This document shows positions 17,196 through 25,132 of a DNA stretch of 64,000 bases, in pieces. The notes under the pieces were generated by a model. That model was not told the DNA's origin, ran no database searches, and saw only the letters and a list, made by a program, of their open reading frames with translations. Origin of the DNA: RPQJ01 sp963732415 (GTDB lineage: Bacteria > Pseudomonadota > Gammaproteobacteria > Steroidobacterales > Steroidobacteraceae); assembly GCA_963732415.1 (NCBI GenBank), contig CAVSZK010000019.1, positions 372,001 to 436,000 on the forward strand, in the 5' to 3' direction. The first letter of the stretch is position 1. Every line of letters begins with the position of its first letter. Position numbers and translations under genes: made by a program.

Positions 17196-18563
17196 CTACG
17201 GGATCGGCTCGAAGCGCGCCGTGAAGTGCCGCAGCTGGGCCGGCTGCGAAACGATGCGCAGTCCGCGCAACTCGTCCTTCCCGCGCACCACCTCCTCGAA
17301 CACCTCGATCATGTAGTCGGCGTGCGACTGCGTATAGACGCGCCGAGGCATCGCCAGGCGCACAAGGTCCATGTCCGCGGGCTTCTCGACCCCGTCCGGC
17401 CCGAGCCCGAACATGACCGTGCCTATCTCGCAGGCGCGGATACCACCTGCTTCGTACAGCGCCACGGCAAGAGCCTGGCCCGGATATTCAAGCGGCGGGA
17501 TGTGCGGCAGGAATCGCCGCGCGTCGACGAACACCGCGTGGCCGCCGACCGGTTGCACGATCGGCACGCCCAGGCCCAGCAACTTCTCGCCGATGTACTC
17601 GTTGGTGCGCACCCGATAGCGCAGGTACTGCTCGTCGACGATCTCGCGCAGACCGACTGCAATTGCGTCGAGGTCCCGCCCGGCAAGCCCTCCATAGGTG
17701 GGAAAGCCCTCGGTCAGGATCAGCCGGTTGCGCGCGGCGGCCGCAAGGGAATCGTCATTGGTCGCCAGCCAGCCGCCGATGTTCGCGAAAGCGTCCTTCT
17801 TGGCGCTCATGGTCATGCCGTCGGCAACCGAGAACATGTCGCGCACGATGTCTGGGATAGCTCGCGATTCCTGTCCCGGTTCCCGACACTTGATGAACCA
17901 GGCGTTCTCCGCGAAGCGACAGCCGTCGATCACCAGCGGCTTGCCGTAACGATGCGCAATATCCGCCGTGGCACGGATGTTTGCCAGGCTCACGGGCTGC
18001 CCGCCGCCGGCGTTGTTGGTCACGGTCAGCATTACCAGCGGCACGCCGTTGGCCGATTCCGCGAGCAGTTGCTCGAGCCGCCCGAGGTCGATGTTGCCCT
18101 TGAACGGATGCCGCGCGTCCGTGTCGTGGGCCTCGGGAACCACCAGGTCCACGGCGCGGGCGCCGGTTGCCTCGATGTTGCCGCGCGTCGTGTCGAAGTG
18201 GGTGTTGGAGGGAATGATCCGGCCAGGCCCGCCGACGATCGAGAACAGGATCGCCTCGGCAGCCCGGCCCTGGTGCGTCGGAATGACATGGCGGAACGGC
18301 ATCAGCTCGCGCACGGCCGCCTCGAATCGGTAGTAGGACGGCGAGCCCGCGTAGGACTCATCACCGCGCATCACCGCACCCCACTGCTCCGCGCTCATCG
18401 CGCTGGTGCCGCTGTCGGTCAGCAGGTCGATGATCACGTCGTCCGAGTGGAGTGCGAAGAGATTCCAGCCTGCCCGTTCGAGCAACGCCCTGCGCTCCTC
18501 GACGGTCGTGATGCGAATCGGCTCGACGACCTTGATGCGAAACGGCTCGATGATGGTCTTCAT
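17196..18563 (-). CDS. tnaA: Tryptophanase (tryptophan indole-lyase)
   Basis: PLP enzyme of 455 residues that cleaves L-tryptophan to indole, pyruvate and ammonia. It shares the fold and motifs of the tyrosine phenol-lyase in this window (DDVIIDLLTDSGTSAMSA, IPTHQGRAAEAILFS, GGLAGRDLDAIAVG; PLP lysine Lys256 in MSAKKDAFANIGG). It has the tryptophanase-type GIRACEIGTVMFG, matching E. coli GIRAVEIG rather than the SMERG of tyrosine enzymes, and LRHFTARF at the end. The ATG overlaps the stop of the upstream protease (ATGA), implying translational coupling. No TnaC-like leader peptide can exist in that arrangement, and no tnaB permease is adjacent. Confidence 0.93.
   Translation of the reverse strand: MKTIIEPFRIKVVEPIRITTVEERRALLERAGWNLFALHSDDVIIDLLTDSGTSAMSAEQWGAVMRGDESYAGSPSYYRFEAAVRELMPFRHVIPTHQGRAAEAILFSIVGGPGRIIPSNTHFDTTRGNIEATGARAVDLVVPEAHDTDARHPFKGNIDLGRLEQLLAESANGVPLVMLTVTNNAGGGQPVSLANIRATADIAHRYGKPLVIDGCRFAENAWFIKCREPGQESRAIPDIVRDMFSVADGMTMSAKKDAFANIGGWLATNDDSLAAAARNRLILTEGFPTYGGLAGRDLDAIAVGLREIVDEQYLRYRVRTNEYIGEKLLGLGVPIVQPVGGHAVFVDARRFLPHIPPLEYPGQALAVALYEAGGIRACEIGTVMFGLGPDGVEKPADMDLVRLAMPRRVYTQSHADYMIEVFEEVVRGKDELRGLRIVSQPAQLRHFTARFEPIP
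17205..17224. repeat. Second copy of the 20-nt direct repeat, inside the 3' end of tnaA
   Basis: CGGCTCGAAGCGCGCCGTGA differs at one position from the copy just downstream of the tyrosine phenol-lyase gene at 12882-12901. Here it is coding (complement of the last residues of tnaA), so this copy is probably the original and the other a remnant or recombination scar. Confidence 0.6.
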
Positions 18564-20812
18564 GCGCGAATCATCCTGGAGTCGTTGCGCCGGCGCACCG
18601 CGAGCGCCACCAGCAGCAAAAGAAATGGTCCTGTCACCGTGCCGCCGCCTCCCCCGCCTCCTCCGCCGCCCGACGAAGGCGCCGAGGTGATGGTGATCGA
18701 CGCGCTCGCGTAGCGGCTCGCGTCCGCTGCCGGCACGACTTTCAGCGTCACGATCGCGGGACTGGGGCGCGACGCGGGCGCCGTGTACAGGCCCGTCGAT
18801 GAGATCGTTCCGACGACCGCGTTACCGCCCGGTACGTCGTTCACGTACCAGGCGAGCGCGCCGTTGCCCGCGCCCGCCACCGATGCCGAGAACGACAGCG
18901 TCGCACCCCCCGCCTGTACTGTCGCCGCCAGAGGCGCCAGGGAAATTGCCAACACCGGCGGCAGGCACGCGATCGGACCTGCGGAAGACGGCGCCGTCGT
19001 CGACGCCGCCGACGGCGTCACGATGACGTCTGCCTGGTCCTGCCGACCCGCGTCGTCCGTTACCGTGAGGCGCACGGTATACGAGCCCGATGCCGGCGCG
19101 ACGACGACCGCCGTGTCGGTGTTTTCACCCACGATCCCCGGCGGCGTCGCACCTCCATTGACGATGCTCCACGCATGGCTGTTGATGTCGCGACCGCAGG
19201 CCGCGCCACTGCCGGAGCCCCGCAAGACCACGTCCTGGCCCGGCGACACGCTGCCCGGCAAGGCCACGGCCGCAACCGGCCGCAGCGCTGCCTGCATGGC
19301 GCCCTGAGCGTTCGCCATGCCTGCGCCACAGGTCTGTGTCGTGCACTCGCACTCTGAAACCTGCACATCTCCAACACCCGCAGGCACGTGGCACACGGGC
19401 ACGCTCGGGTCGCTGGAGGTGGGGAATGGTTTCTTCGCGCCTTCCTGCAGGCGTGCGATCAATTGCGTTGTCGACAGCCGCCCGTTGACCCCGAGCATCA
19501 GTCCCGCGATGCCTGACGCGATCGGCGCCGAAAAGCTGGTGCCCACGTTGATATGGAACTGGTCCGTGTAGGTGTCGGTCGTCGGCGTCGTCGTCCCCAG
19601 GTTGGTCGTTGTGTCAATCGAGTACAGGCATGGTTCGCCGAAACCGATATTCACGCAGTTGCCGCCCGGCGCGCTCAACGCGACGCCCGGGCCCAGGTTG
19701 CTGAAACCCACCTTGGTACCGGCATGCCGGATCGCACCGATGCCGGCGACTCCCACGCAGTTTGCCGGCGCCTCGACCGAGCTACCATCGTTACCGACGG
19801 AAGCCACCACCAGCACACCGCGCGAGCGCAGGCGATTGATCGCATCCTGGTAGTTCTGCGGACAGGTGTCGCCGCCGCCCAGGCTCATGTTGACGATGCG
19901 CGCGGGGTACGGATTCGTCGGCGCCCCATCGACGGGGAGCCCGCTGGCCCACAGCATTGCCGCGACGATGTCGGAGTCATAGCCGCCGCACTTGCCGAGC
20001 ACCCGCACGGGCAGGATCCAGCCCTGCCACCCGAGACCAGAGACCCCGAGCGCATTGTTGCTGCGCGCTCCGATGATTCCGGACACCCGGGTTCCATGCC
20101 ACGAACTGTCACTCGCCTGGCAGCCGCTGAACGGCAACGATGAAGCTTCGTTGCCAGTAACCCAGTCGCCGGGGTCCGATGCATCGAGGTCCCAGCCATC
20201 GCCGTCGTTTGCGATCCTGCGGTCGCTGACGAAGTCGAATCCCGGCAGCAGCCGCCCGCCCGCCCCTGCGAGCGCCAGGTCCGGGTGCTCGTGACGCACG
20301 CCGGTATCCAGCACCGCGATCACGACCCCTCCGCTGCCCGTCGAAATATCCCAGGCACTGGCGGCGTCCACGGCGCTCGGCGTGGCAAGCCCGTTCTGCA
20401 GGTACCACTGGCCGGGAAACAGCGTGTCGCTGGGTATCGCGTGTGCATGCCGTCGCCGGTCGAGTTCAGCGTATTGGACGTTCGGGTCGGCCCGCAGCCT
20501 CTCGAGCGCCGGCTCGACCGACCCCGGTGCCGCCACGACTCCAAGCTCAAGCACGCGAAGCCCGGGATCGATGCTGCGCGTCTGCCGGAGCGGGACACCG
20601 GTGCGGCTCGCGAGTGACGCAACGTCCCGGTCGTCGATGTCCGCGCGCACGCCCTGCGCCCCGATCCCGCGCAGCTTGACGATCACGCGCACCCGGCCGC
20701 CGTCTGAATAGTCCAGCGATGGATTCGGCAAGGCCGCGGGTCTCGCCGCGGCCGCAGCTACGCACGCGACAATCGACAGCAGAAGTCCAGCAGTCAAGGA
20801 GGTCGTCTTCAT
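18560..20812 (-). CDS. Secreted S8 serine protease with GlyGly-CTERM-like tail
   Basis: Exported protease of 750 residues. A signal peptide (residues 1-22) and propeptide precede an S8 domain with Asp169 (AVLDTGVRHEHPD), His239 (SSWHGTRVSGIIGA), Asn341 (VASVGNDGS) and Ser426 (VGTSFSAPIASG). Then come Ig/PKD-like repeats (about 530-710), a run of ten glycines, a hydrophobic segment and RRR. That tail resembles the GlyGly-CTERM signal processed by rhombosortase, although a short extra DSRMIRA follows. ATG at 20810-20812 is chosen from the signal peptide; a longer open frame upstream is not used. Its stop overlaps the tnaA start. Confidence 0.92.
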   Translation of the reverse strand: MKTTSLTAGLLLSIVACVAAAAARPAALPNPSLDYSDGGRVRVIVKLRGIGAQGVRADIDDRDVASLASRTGVPLRQTRSIDPGLRVLELGVVAAPGSVEPALERLRADPNVQYAELDRRRHAHAIPSDTLFPGQWYLQNGLATPSAVDAASAWDISTGSGGVVIAVLDTGVRHEHPDLALAGAGGRLLPGFDFVSDRRIANDGDGWDLDASDPGDWVTGNEASSLPFSGCQASDSSWHGTRVSGIIGARSNNALGVSGLGWQGWILPVRVLGKCGGYDSDIVAAMLWASGLPVDGAPTNPYPARIVNMSLGGGDTCPQNYQDAINRLRSRGVLVVASVGNDGSSVEAPANCVGVAGIGAIRHAGTKVGFSNLGPGVALSAPGGNCVNIGFGEPCLYSIDTTTNLGTTTPTTDTYTDQFHINVGTSFSAPIASGIAGLMLGVNGRLSTTQLIARLQEGAKKPFPTSSDPSVPVCHVPAGVGDVQVSECECTTQTCGAGMANAQGAMQAALRPVAAVALPGSVSPGQDVVLRGSGSGAACGRDINSHAWSIVNGGATPPGIVGENTDTAVVVAPASGSYTVRLTVTDDAGRQDQADVIVTPSAASTTAPSSAGPIACLPPVLAISLAPLAATVQAGGATLSFSASVAGAGNGALAWYVNDVPGGNAVVGTISSTGLYTAPASRPSPAIVTLKVVPAADASRYASASITITSAPSSGGGGGGGGGGTVTGPFLLLLVALAVRRRNDSRMIRA

Positions 20813-21132
20813 GGGCCTGAGCTCGCTTGGGGCAGGCGCGCGCGGCCGCGCGTTCCCTTGGGAGGGCCATGATATCCCGCGAGGCCGGCTCCCGCGGAAC
20901 CGACTCGTGTGCGCCACGCCACGATTCAAGACCTGGCTACTCGATTGGGACAGCCTCGAGTGACCGGAGAGCCGTCGCGAAGTCCCGCGCGAGCTGGGCA
21001 ATGGCTCGGCTGTGACCGGCGGCGAGCGGTCGCAGCGGCGGATCGTCGGGTGCCGGCGCACCAGGTTCAGCAGATAGACAGGGCACCCGTCATCTCATCG
21101 CCTGGCCTCGAATGATCGCCGCACAGCGCCCA
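20813..21132. other. Non-coding gap upstream of the GlyGly-CTERM protease
   Basis: The 320 bases between the protease start and the hydrolase stop hold no convincing gene or RNA. It should contain the promoter of the protease-tnaA operon on the minus strand, but I see no clear -35/-10 pair, sigma-54 site or terminator. Confidence 0.5.
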
Positions 21133-21936
21133 TCAGCGCAGGTAGTCGAGTAGCAGCGCGTTGACACGCTCGGGCGCGGTCAGCTGCAACCAGTGGTTCG
21201 CACCATCGACGCGCTCGTACCGCCACGGCGCGCCGACAAATTTCTCCGATTCGAGCATCTGCGACTCGGCGAGGAACAAGTCGCCGTCGCTCCATACGCC
21301 CAGCGTCGGCACGCGAATCGAGGGCCAGTTCCGCGGCAGGATCAAGCCGACGACGCCCCGGTAGTAACTGACGGCTGCCTTCAACCGTCCCGGCCGCGAA
21401 AGTTTTTCAATCCAGTGCGGCACCTCCGCGTCATAGCGGACCAGTGCCCGCAATCCCTTCCACCCGAAGGCACGCAAGCCCCACTCGGCGATGCCGCGAA
21501 GTTGCATCGCGAACACATACCAGCCCTTTAGCTTCTGCTCCAGCGACGCACTCGCATATGCACTGGGGTGGCCGACCGACATCGCCACGTAGCGGTCAAT
21601 GCGATCCGGATGGCGCATGCAGAACTGCCAGCACATCACCGCGCCCATGTCGTGCGCGACGAGGCGGACCTTGTCGATGCCGAGCGCGTCGAGCAAGGCA
21701 ACGAAATCGGCGACCAGCACCTCCGGCCGGTAGTTCCGGCTGCCTTCCGGAGCATCGGATTCGCCGCAGCCGCGCTTGTCGAGTGCGATGACGCGGTAGC
21801 CAGCCCCGACCAGTACCGGGATCTGCATTCGCCACACGTCGTGGCAATCCGGAAACCCGTGCACGAGCAGGACTGGGGGACCCACACCCTCGTCGTGAAT
21901 GGCGAGGGTGAGGCCGTTGACCGCCACTCGGCGCAT
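21133..21936 (-). CDS. Alpha/beta hydrolase, epoxide hydrolase-like
   Basis: Soluble hydrolase of 267 residues. HGFPDCHDVWR provides the oxyanion HG-x-P loop. The nucleophile elbow is AHDMGAVMCW with Asp as nucleophile, as in epoxide hydrolases and dehalogenases. WSDGDLF and the final GANHWLQ supply the acid and histidine. The substrate is unknown. ATG at 21934-21936 is preferred over a TTG two codons earlier. It follows the repeat protein by 16 bases and looks like the last gene of the operon starting at 23768. Confidence 0.85.
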   Translation of the reverse strand: MRRVAVNGLTLAIHDEGVGPPVLLVHGFPDCHDVWRMQIPVLVGAGYRVIALDKRGCGESDAPEGSRNYRPEVLVADFVALLDALGIDKVRLVAHDMGAVMCWQFCMRHPDRIDRYVAMSVGHPSAYASASLEQKLKGWYVFAMQLRGIAEWGLRAFGWKGLRALVRYDAEVPHWIEKLSRPGRLKAAVSYYRGVVGLILPRNWPSIRVPTLGVWSDGDLFLAESQMLESEKFVGAPWRYERVDGANHWLQLTAPERVNALLLDYLR

Positions 21937-21952
21937 CGGCAATCGCGCCCGT

Positions 21953-22627
21953 TCAGGGCGCCGTCACCACCTTGTAGTACACCCCGTTCGCACCGTAGCT
22001 TGGCTGGAACCAGGTGTTGCCGCAGAGGTAGTAGGTGGTGCCGTCAACCTTGGGCATTGCGCACCCGGTCGGAAGCGTCGGGTAGACGTTACCGACGACG
22101 TAGGTGGTCGTGGTCGTCGTCGTGGTCGTGGTCGTCGTATTCGTATTCGCGGACTCGGCAGCGGCCGCACCCACGGCGGCGCCGACTACCACGCCTGCAG
22201 CGACGGCACCCGCGGTGTTGTAACCGCCGCAGTTGTAGCAACCGGCACCGTAATAGTTGACCGTTGCGGGCGGGTGATACGCATAGGCGCCTGGTGGCGG
22301 CGGCGCATAGACTGTCGCCCCGTATGGGGTCGCGTGGTACGCGCCATCGCCGTACCGGGCGCTGGTCGTGCCGCCGTAGTAATTGGTGTGCTCCGCGCCC
22401 TCGCCGTACCTGCCCTCGGTGGACCCGCCATAAACGTTGCTATGTTCGGTGCCGCCGCCGTAAGCGTGCTCGGTGCTGCCGCCGTAGGCGTTGGTGTGCT
22501 CGGTACCCTCGCCGTACGAGTGCGACGTGCTGCCGCCTGCGCGATTTCTATGCGAGTAGGCGTCGGCGAACTGCGGCGCCAGGCCAATGGCCAGCGTGGC
22601 ACCGATCGTGATCACGATGTGCTTCAT
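21953..22627 (-). CDS. Exported Gly/Tyr/His-rich repeat protein with glycine zipper and poly-Thr linker
   Basis: Protein of 224 residues not assigned to a characterised family. A signal peptide (MKHIVITIGATLAIGLA, cleaved near ADA-YS) is followed by about six imperfect repeats of 10-12 residues of the type YGGSTEHxNxYG (about residues 38-105). Then come a proline-rich segment, CYNCGGY, a glycine-zipper hydrophobic stretch (AGVVVGAAVGAAAAES), twelve threonines, and a C-terminal domain (PTGCAMPKVDGTTYYLCG then WFQPSYGANGVYYKVV) that resembles small beta surface domains. The start codon has GGAG six bases upstream; another ATG overlaps the DUF2092 stop. Confidence 0.75.
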   Translation of the reverse strand: MKHIVITIGATLAIGLAPQFADAYSHRNRAGGSTSHSYGEGTEHTNAYGGSTEHAYGGGTEHSNVYGGSTEGRYGEGAEHTNYYGGTTSARYGDGAYHATPYGATVYAPPPPGAYAYHPPATVNYYGAGCYNCGGYNTAGAVAAGVVVGAAVGAAAAESANTNTTTTTTTTTTTTYVVGNVYPTLPTGCAMPKVDGTTYYLCGNTWFQPSYGANGVYYKVVTAP

Positions 22628-22641
22628 GTTCGTCTCCATGC

Positions 22642-23472
22642 TCATGGCTTCGCCGTAGCCGCGGCGTCCGGCCTTTCGAACGGAATCGGCAGCGCCTTCT
22701 TCGCAGCCTCGGGCACCGTGAACGTGCCGGCCGCAAGGGGTGCGTCAAGCTTCCAGTCAGTAATGTCCATTTCATGCCTCAGCATGGCCGGGTCCTTGCG
22801 GTAGATCGCACGCAGGCGCCGCGGTAACTTGTCATCGACTCCAATCCACGCCTGCACGAACGCGTGATCGTTTGCGTACGCGACCATGTAGGTCTTCACG
22901 CCACCGACCGAATCCGATTCGCCGATGTAGAACGCGACGCGCAGGCCGTTCAGCACGTTCTTGTATGGATCCGCGTCGAGCAGGTCCATGAACGGGTAGT
23001 AGATCTGAGCCTTGCTGAAGGCCTGATCCAGCGCCGCGTCGATCGTGGGCGGAGCATCGGACCGCGCGATGTAGTTCTCCTTTGGCGCGAAGGCCGACAT
23101 CGACTTGCCGTCGTAGTAGAACTCGGTCGCGGGTCCGTCACCCGGGCTCAGGATGCGCAGTTTGTCCGGACGCTGCAGCACCACCTGGTAGCGGCTCGTG
23201 TACAGCAGCGGCGGTCCGAGCCGACTCGGACTCTCCTCGCCCACGACAGCGTTGAAGGAAACAGTCTTCGCCGCCGCCAGCGCGTCCGCGGACCCTTTCA
23301 GGATACCGAGGGCCCTGGGCTCGAGCTCGATGGCTGGTGGTGCGACCGCGGGCGCTGCGGCAGCAGCCGCAGTTGCGACGCCGCTGCTGCCCGGAGCCGC
23401 CAGCAGGGCGACGAGTCCCACCGAAGCGAGCGCTGCTGCGCCACGGCCTGAACGCATGGCGAATGGCCTCAT
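22642..23472 (-). CDS. DUF2092 family predicted periplasmic protein
   Basis: Protein of 276 residues with a signal peptide or membrane anchor (MRPFAMRSGRGAAALASVGL) and a LolA-like beta fold typical of DUF2092: QVVLQRPDKLRILSPGDG, EFYYDGKSMSAFAPKENYIA, LRAIYRKDP and HEMDITDWKL. Function is not established; the related fold suggests handling of lipid or another hydrophobic ligand, which is inference. The ATG overlaps the stop of the upstream small gene (ATGA), and the next gene starts 14 bases on, so this is a tight operon of exported proteins. Confidence 0.78.
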   Translation of the reverse strand: MRPFAMRSGRGAAALASVGLVALLAAPGSSGVATAAAAAAPAVAPPAIELEPRALGILKGSADALAAAKTVSFNAVVGEESPSRLGPPLLYTSRYQVVLQRPDKLRILSPGDGPATEFYYDGKSMSAFAPKENYIARSDAPPTIDAALDQAFSKAQIYYPFMDLLDADPYKNVLNGLRVAFYIGESDSVGGVKTYMVAYANDHAFVQAWIGVDDKLPRRLRAIYRKDPAMLRHEMDITDWKLDAPLAAGTFTVPEAAKKALPIPFERPDAAATAKP

Positions 23473-23768
23473 GGGATCATTCCGCACTGGAACATCTTCG
23501 TGACGATGGGCGTCGCGACCTGGCTGAAGAATGCCTGCTGCATCTGCGGATTGCCCTGCAGGATCTCGACCACGCGCTGCTCCTTGGCCGACTTCGGCTT
23601 TCCCTGTCCCTGGGCCTTTTCCTCCCACAACTGTTCGCAGGTGGAATTCTGGTATTTCGCGATCACTTTCTGCGCGACCTCGTCCAGGATCGGGAAGTTC
23701 TCGGCGTGGGCCACGCCGCCAAGGCAAAGCGCCGGCAGCACCAGCACTGGCAGGAAACGCTTGAACAT
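23469..23768 (-). CDS. Small exported protein of unknown function
   Basis: Protein of 99 residues. A signal peptide (MFKRFLPVLVLPALCLGGVAHA) precedes a helical, charged mature part with two cysteines (NSTCEQLWEE and the terminal MFQCGMIP) that could form a disulfide. I do not recognise a named family. It is first in the operon with DUF2092, the repeat protein and the hydrolase, and is coupled to DUF2092 by a four-base overlap. GGAGAAG lies just upstream of the ATG; a much longer open frame upstream is not supported. Confidence 0.75.
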   Translation of the reverse strand: MFKRFLPVLVLPALCLGGVAHAENFPILDEVAQKVIAKYQNSTCEQLWEEKAQGQGKPKSAKEQRVVEILQGNPQMQQAFFSQVATPIVTKMFQCGMIP

Positions 23769-24006
23769 GGGGCTTCTCCATTGGTGAGACATATTTTGAA
23801 TGACGTCACGCGGTGCGAGGCCGGGTCGCATTGCGGACTCGCGCAACCGCCCGGGCGCGAGGCTCGCATCCGATACTACTGCGAGCGACATGCGCACAGG
23901 TAAGTTCCGGTATCCGGGAGAGACTCGCGTTCCGGGCAGCAGGCTACTAGAGTGGCCGGCGCTATACTTTGCAATCCGGGCCAAATTTCACCCGCTGACC
24001 ACGCCA

Positions 24007-25101
24007 ATGAAACGGGTAAGTTCGCACCGCATGGGCAAACGGACGGCTTCCAGGCCAGCGAGTAACGTAGCGACGTTTCCCGGCGAACTTCGAGTCAGTC
24101 CGGTCATGCACGTCCGGACGCTGGCCGAGGAACTCGGCGTGGACTTCCCGACGCTGCTGGCGGACGCAGGTGCAGCACCTGGCACTTTCGAGGATGCCGA
24201 CAACAGCATTCCCTACGACGTGCTCGGGAGGCTGCTCGTAGCCTGCGCAGAGCATACTGATTGCGGTCATTTCGGACTGCTGGTCGGCACGCGCTTCGAT
24301 CCATCCTCGCTGGGAGAATTGAACAGCCTGATGAAGAACGGCGGGTCCGTGCGCGAGGCGCTGTCACTCGGCGCGAGTTACCTGCAGGTCGCCGACCAGG
24401 GAGCCATGTCATTCCTGCTGGACGTCAGCGATGGACGCACGGCGATGGGCTGGGCGCTGTTTGCCGGCGACATACCGGGGGCCACACACATCCAGGATGC
24501 CGCGCTGGCGATCCAGTGCCGCATACTCCGGGAACTCTGCGGTCCTGCGTGGCGTCCGCTGCTGATAAGGCTCTCTCGATCACGGCCAGCGGACGCAAGG
24601 CCGTACAGGGCAGCGTTCGGCGTAAATGTCGAGTTTGATTCGGACCTCTCTGCAGTCGTCTTCGACTCATACTGGCTCGACCAGCCGATCTCAGGAGCCA
24701 ACCGCGAAGTATTCCTCGCGGCGGCGCGGGCCGTAGAGTTGCGGGCAGGGTCTGACCCGGTACCGTTTTCGCGGCAGGTTCGCCGGGCGATTCACGCCCT
24801 GCTCTTCTCGAGTTCCGTATCCACGACAAAGATCGCACGATTCTTCGATGTTGCCCCGCGCACATTGCGCCGTCGTCTTGCGGACGAAGGCGCCACCGTA
24901 CGCGACCTCACCGGCGACGTGCGGCGCGAACTCTCATTCCACCTGCTGCGCAATACCCACCTGAAGATCTCTGAAGTCGCCGAGGCACTGCGCTACGCCG
25001 ACGCTGCTGTGTTTTCGCGCGCGTTCCGATCGTGGACGAACATGAGTCCGAGGCAGTGGCGGGCGCTCGACATGCGCCAACAACAAAAAGCCCGGCGCTA
25101 G
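24007..25101 (+). CDS. AraC-family regulator with N-terminal arabinose-binding-like domain
   Basis: Regulator of 364 residues of the OruR/ArgR-like type: a large N-terminal ligand domain (residues about 40-230; GLLVGTRFDPSSLGELNSLM) and a C-terminal AraC helix-turn-helix pair (KIARFFDVAPRTLRRRLADEG, then ISEVAEALRYADAAVFSRAF, NMSPRQWR). Start uncertain: ATG at 24007 or 24031. It is divergent from the four-gene operon starting at 23768, which it may control. Its TAG stop lies inside the loop of the convergent gene's terminator. Confidence 0.88.
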   Translation: MKRVSSHRMGKRTASRPASNVATFPGELRVSPVMHVRTLAEELGVDFPTLLADAGAAPGTFEDADNSIPYDVLGRLLVACAEHTDCGHFGLLVGTRFDPSSLGELNSLMKNGGSVREALSLGASYLQVADQGAMSFLLDVSDGRTAMGWALFAGDIPGATHIQDAALAIQCRILRELCGPAWRPLLIRLSRSRPADARPYRAAFGVNVEFDSDLSAVVFDSYWLDQPISGANREVFLAAARAVELRAGSDPVPFSRQVRRAIHALLFSSSVSTTKIARFFDVAPRTLRRRLADEGATVRDLTGDVRRELSFHLLRNTHLKISEVAEALRYADAAVFSRAFRSWTNMSPRQWRALDMRQQQKARR

Positions 25102-25109
25102 GCCGGGCT
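25085..25109 (-). terminator. Rho-independent terminator of the PEP-CTERM propeller gene
   Basis: AGCCCGGC (25089-25096) pairs with GCCGGGCT (25102-25109) around GCTAG. The AAAAA at 25085-25089 gives the U-tract on the minus strand. The loop contains the stop codon of the convergent AraC gene. Confidence 0.85.
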
Positions 25110-25132
25110 CCTTGTCACATTGAGGGGGCTGA

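Noticed and set aside
22084..22150. Short tandem repeat of GTCGTGGTC type, considered as CRISPR or microsatellite
   Set aside because: It is the in-frame codon repeat for the poly-threonine linker of an exported protein; no spacers.
23768..24006. Direct repeats like the TGTCGC-type operator near the first AraC gene
   Set aside because: Only one poor match, without a second copy at 21 bp; chance similarity overlapping a ribosome site.
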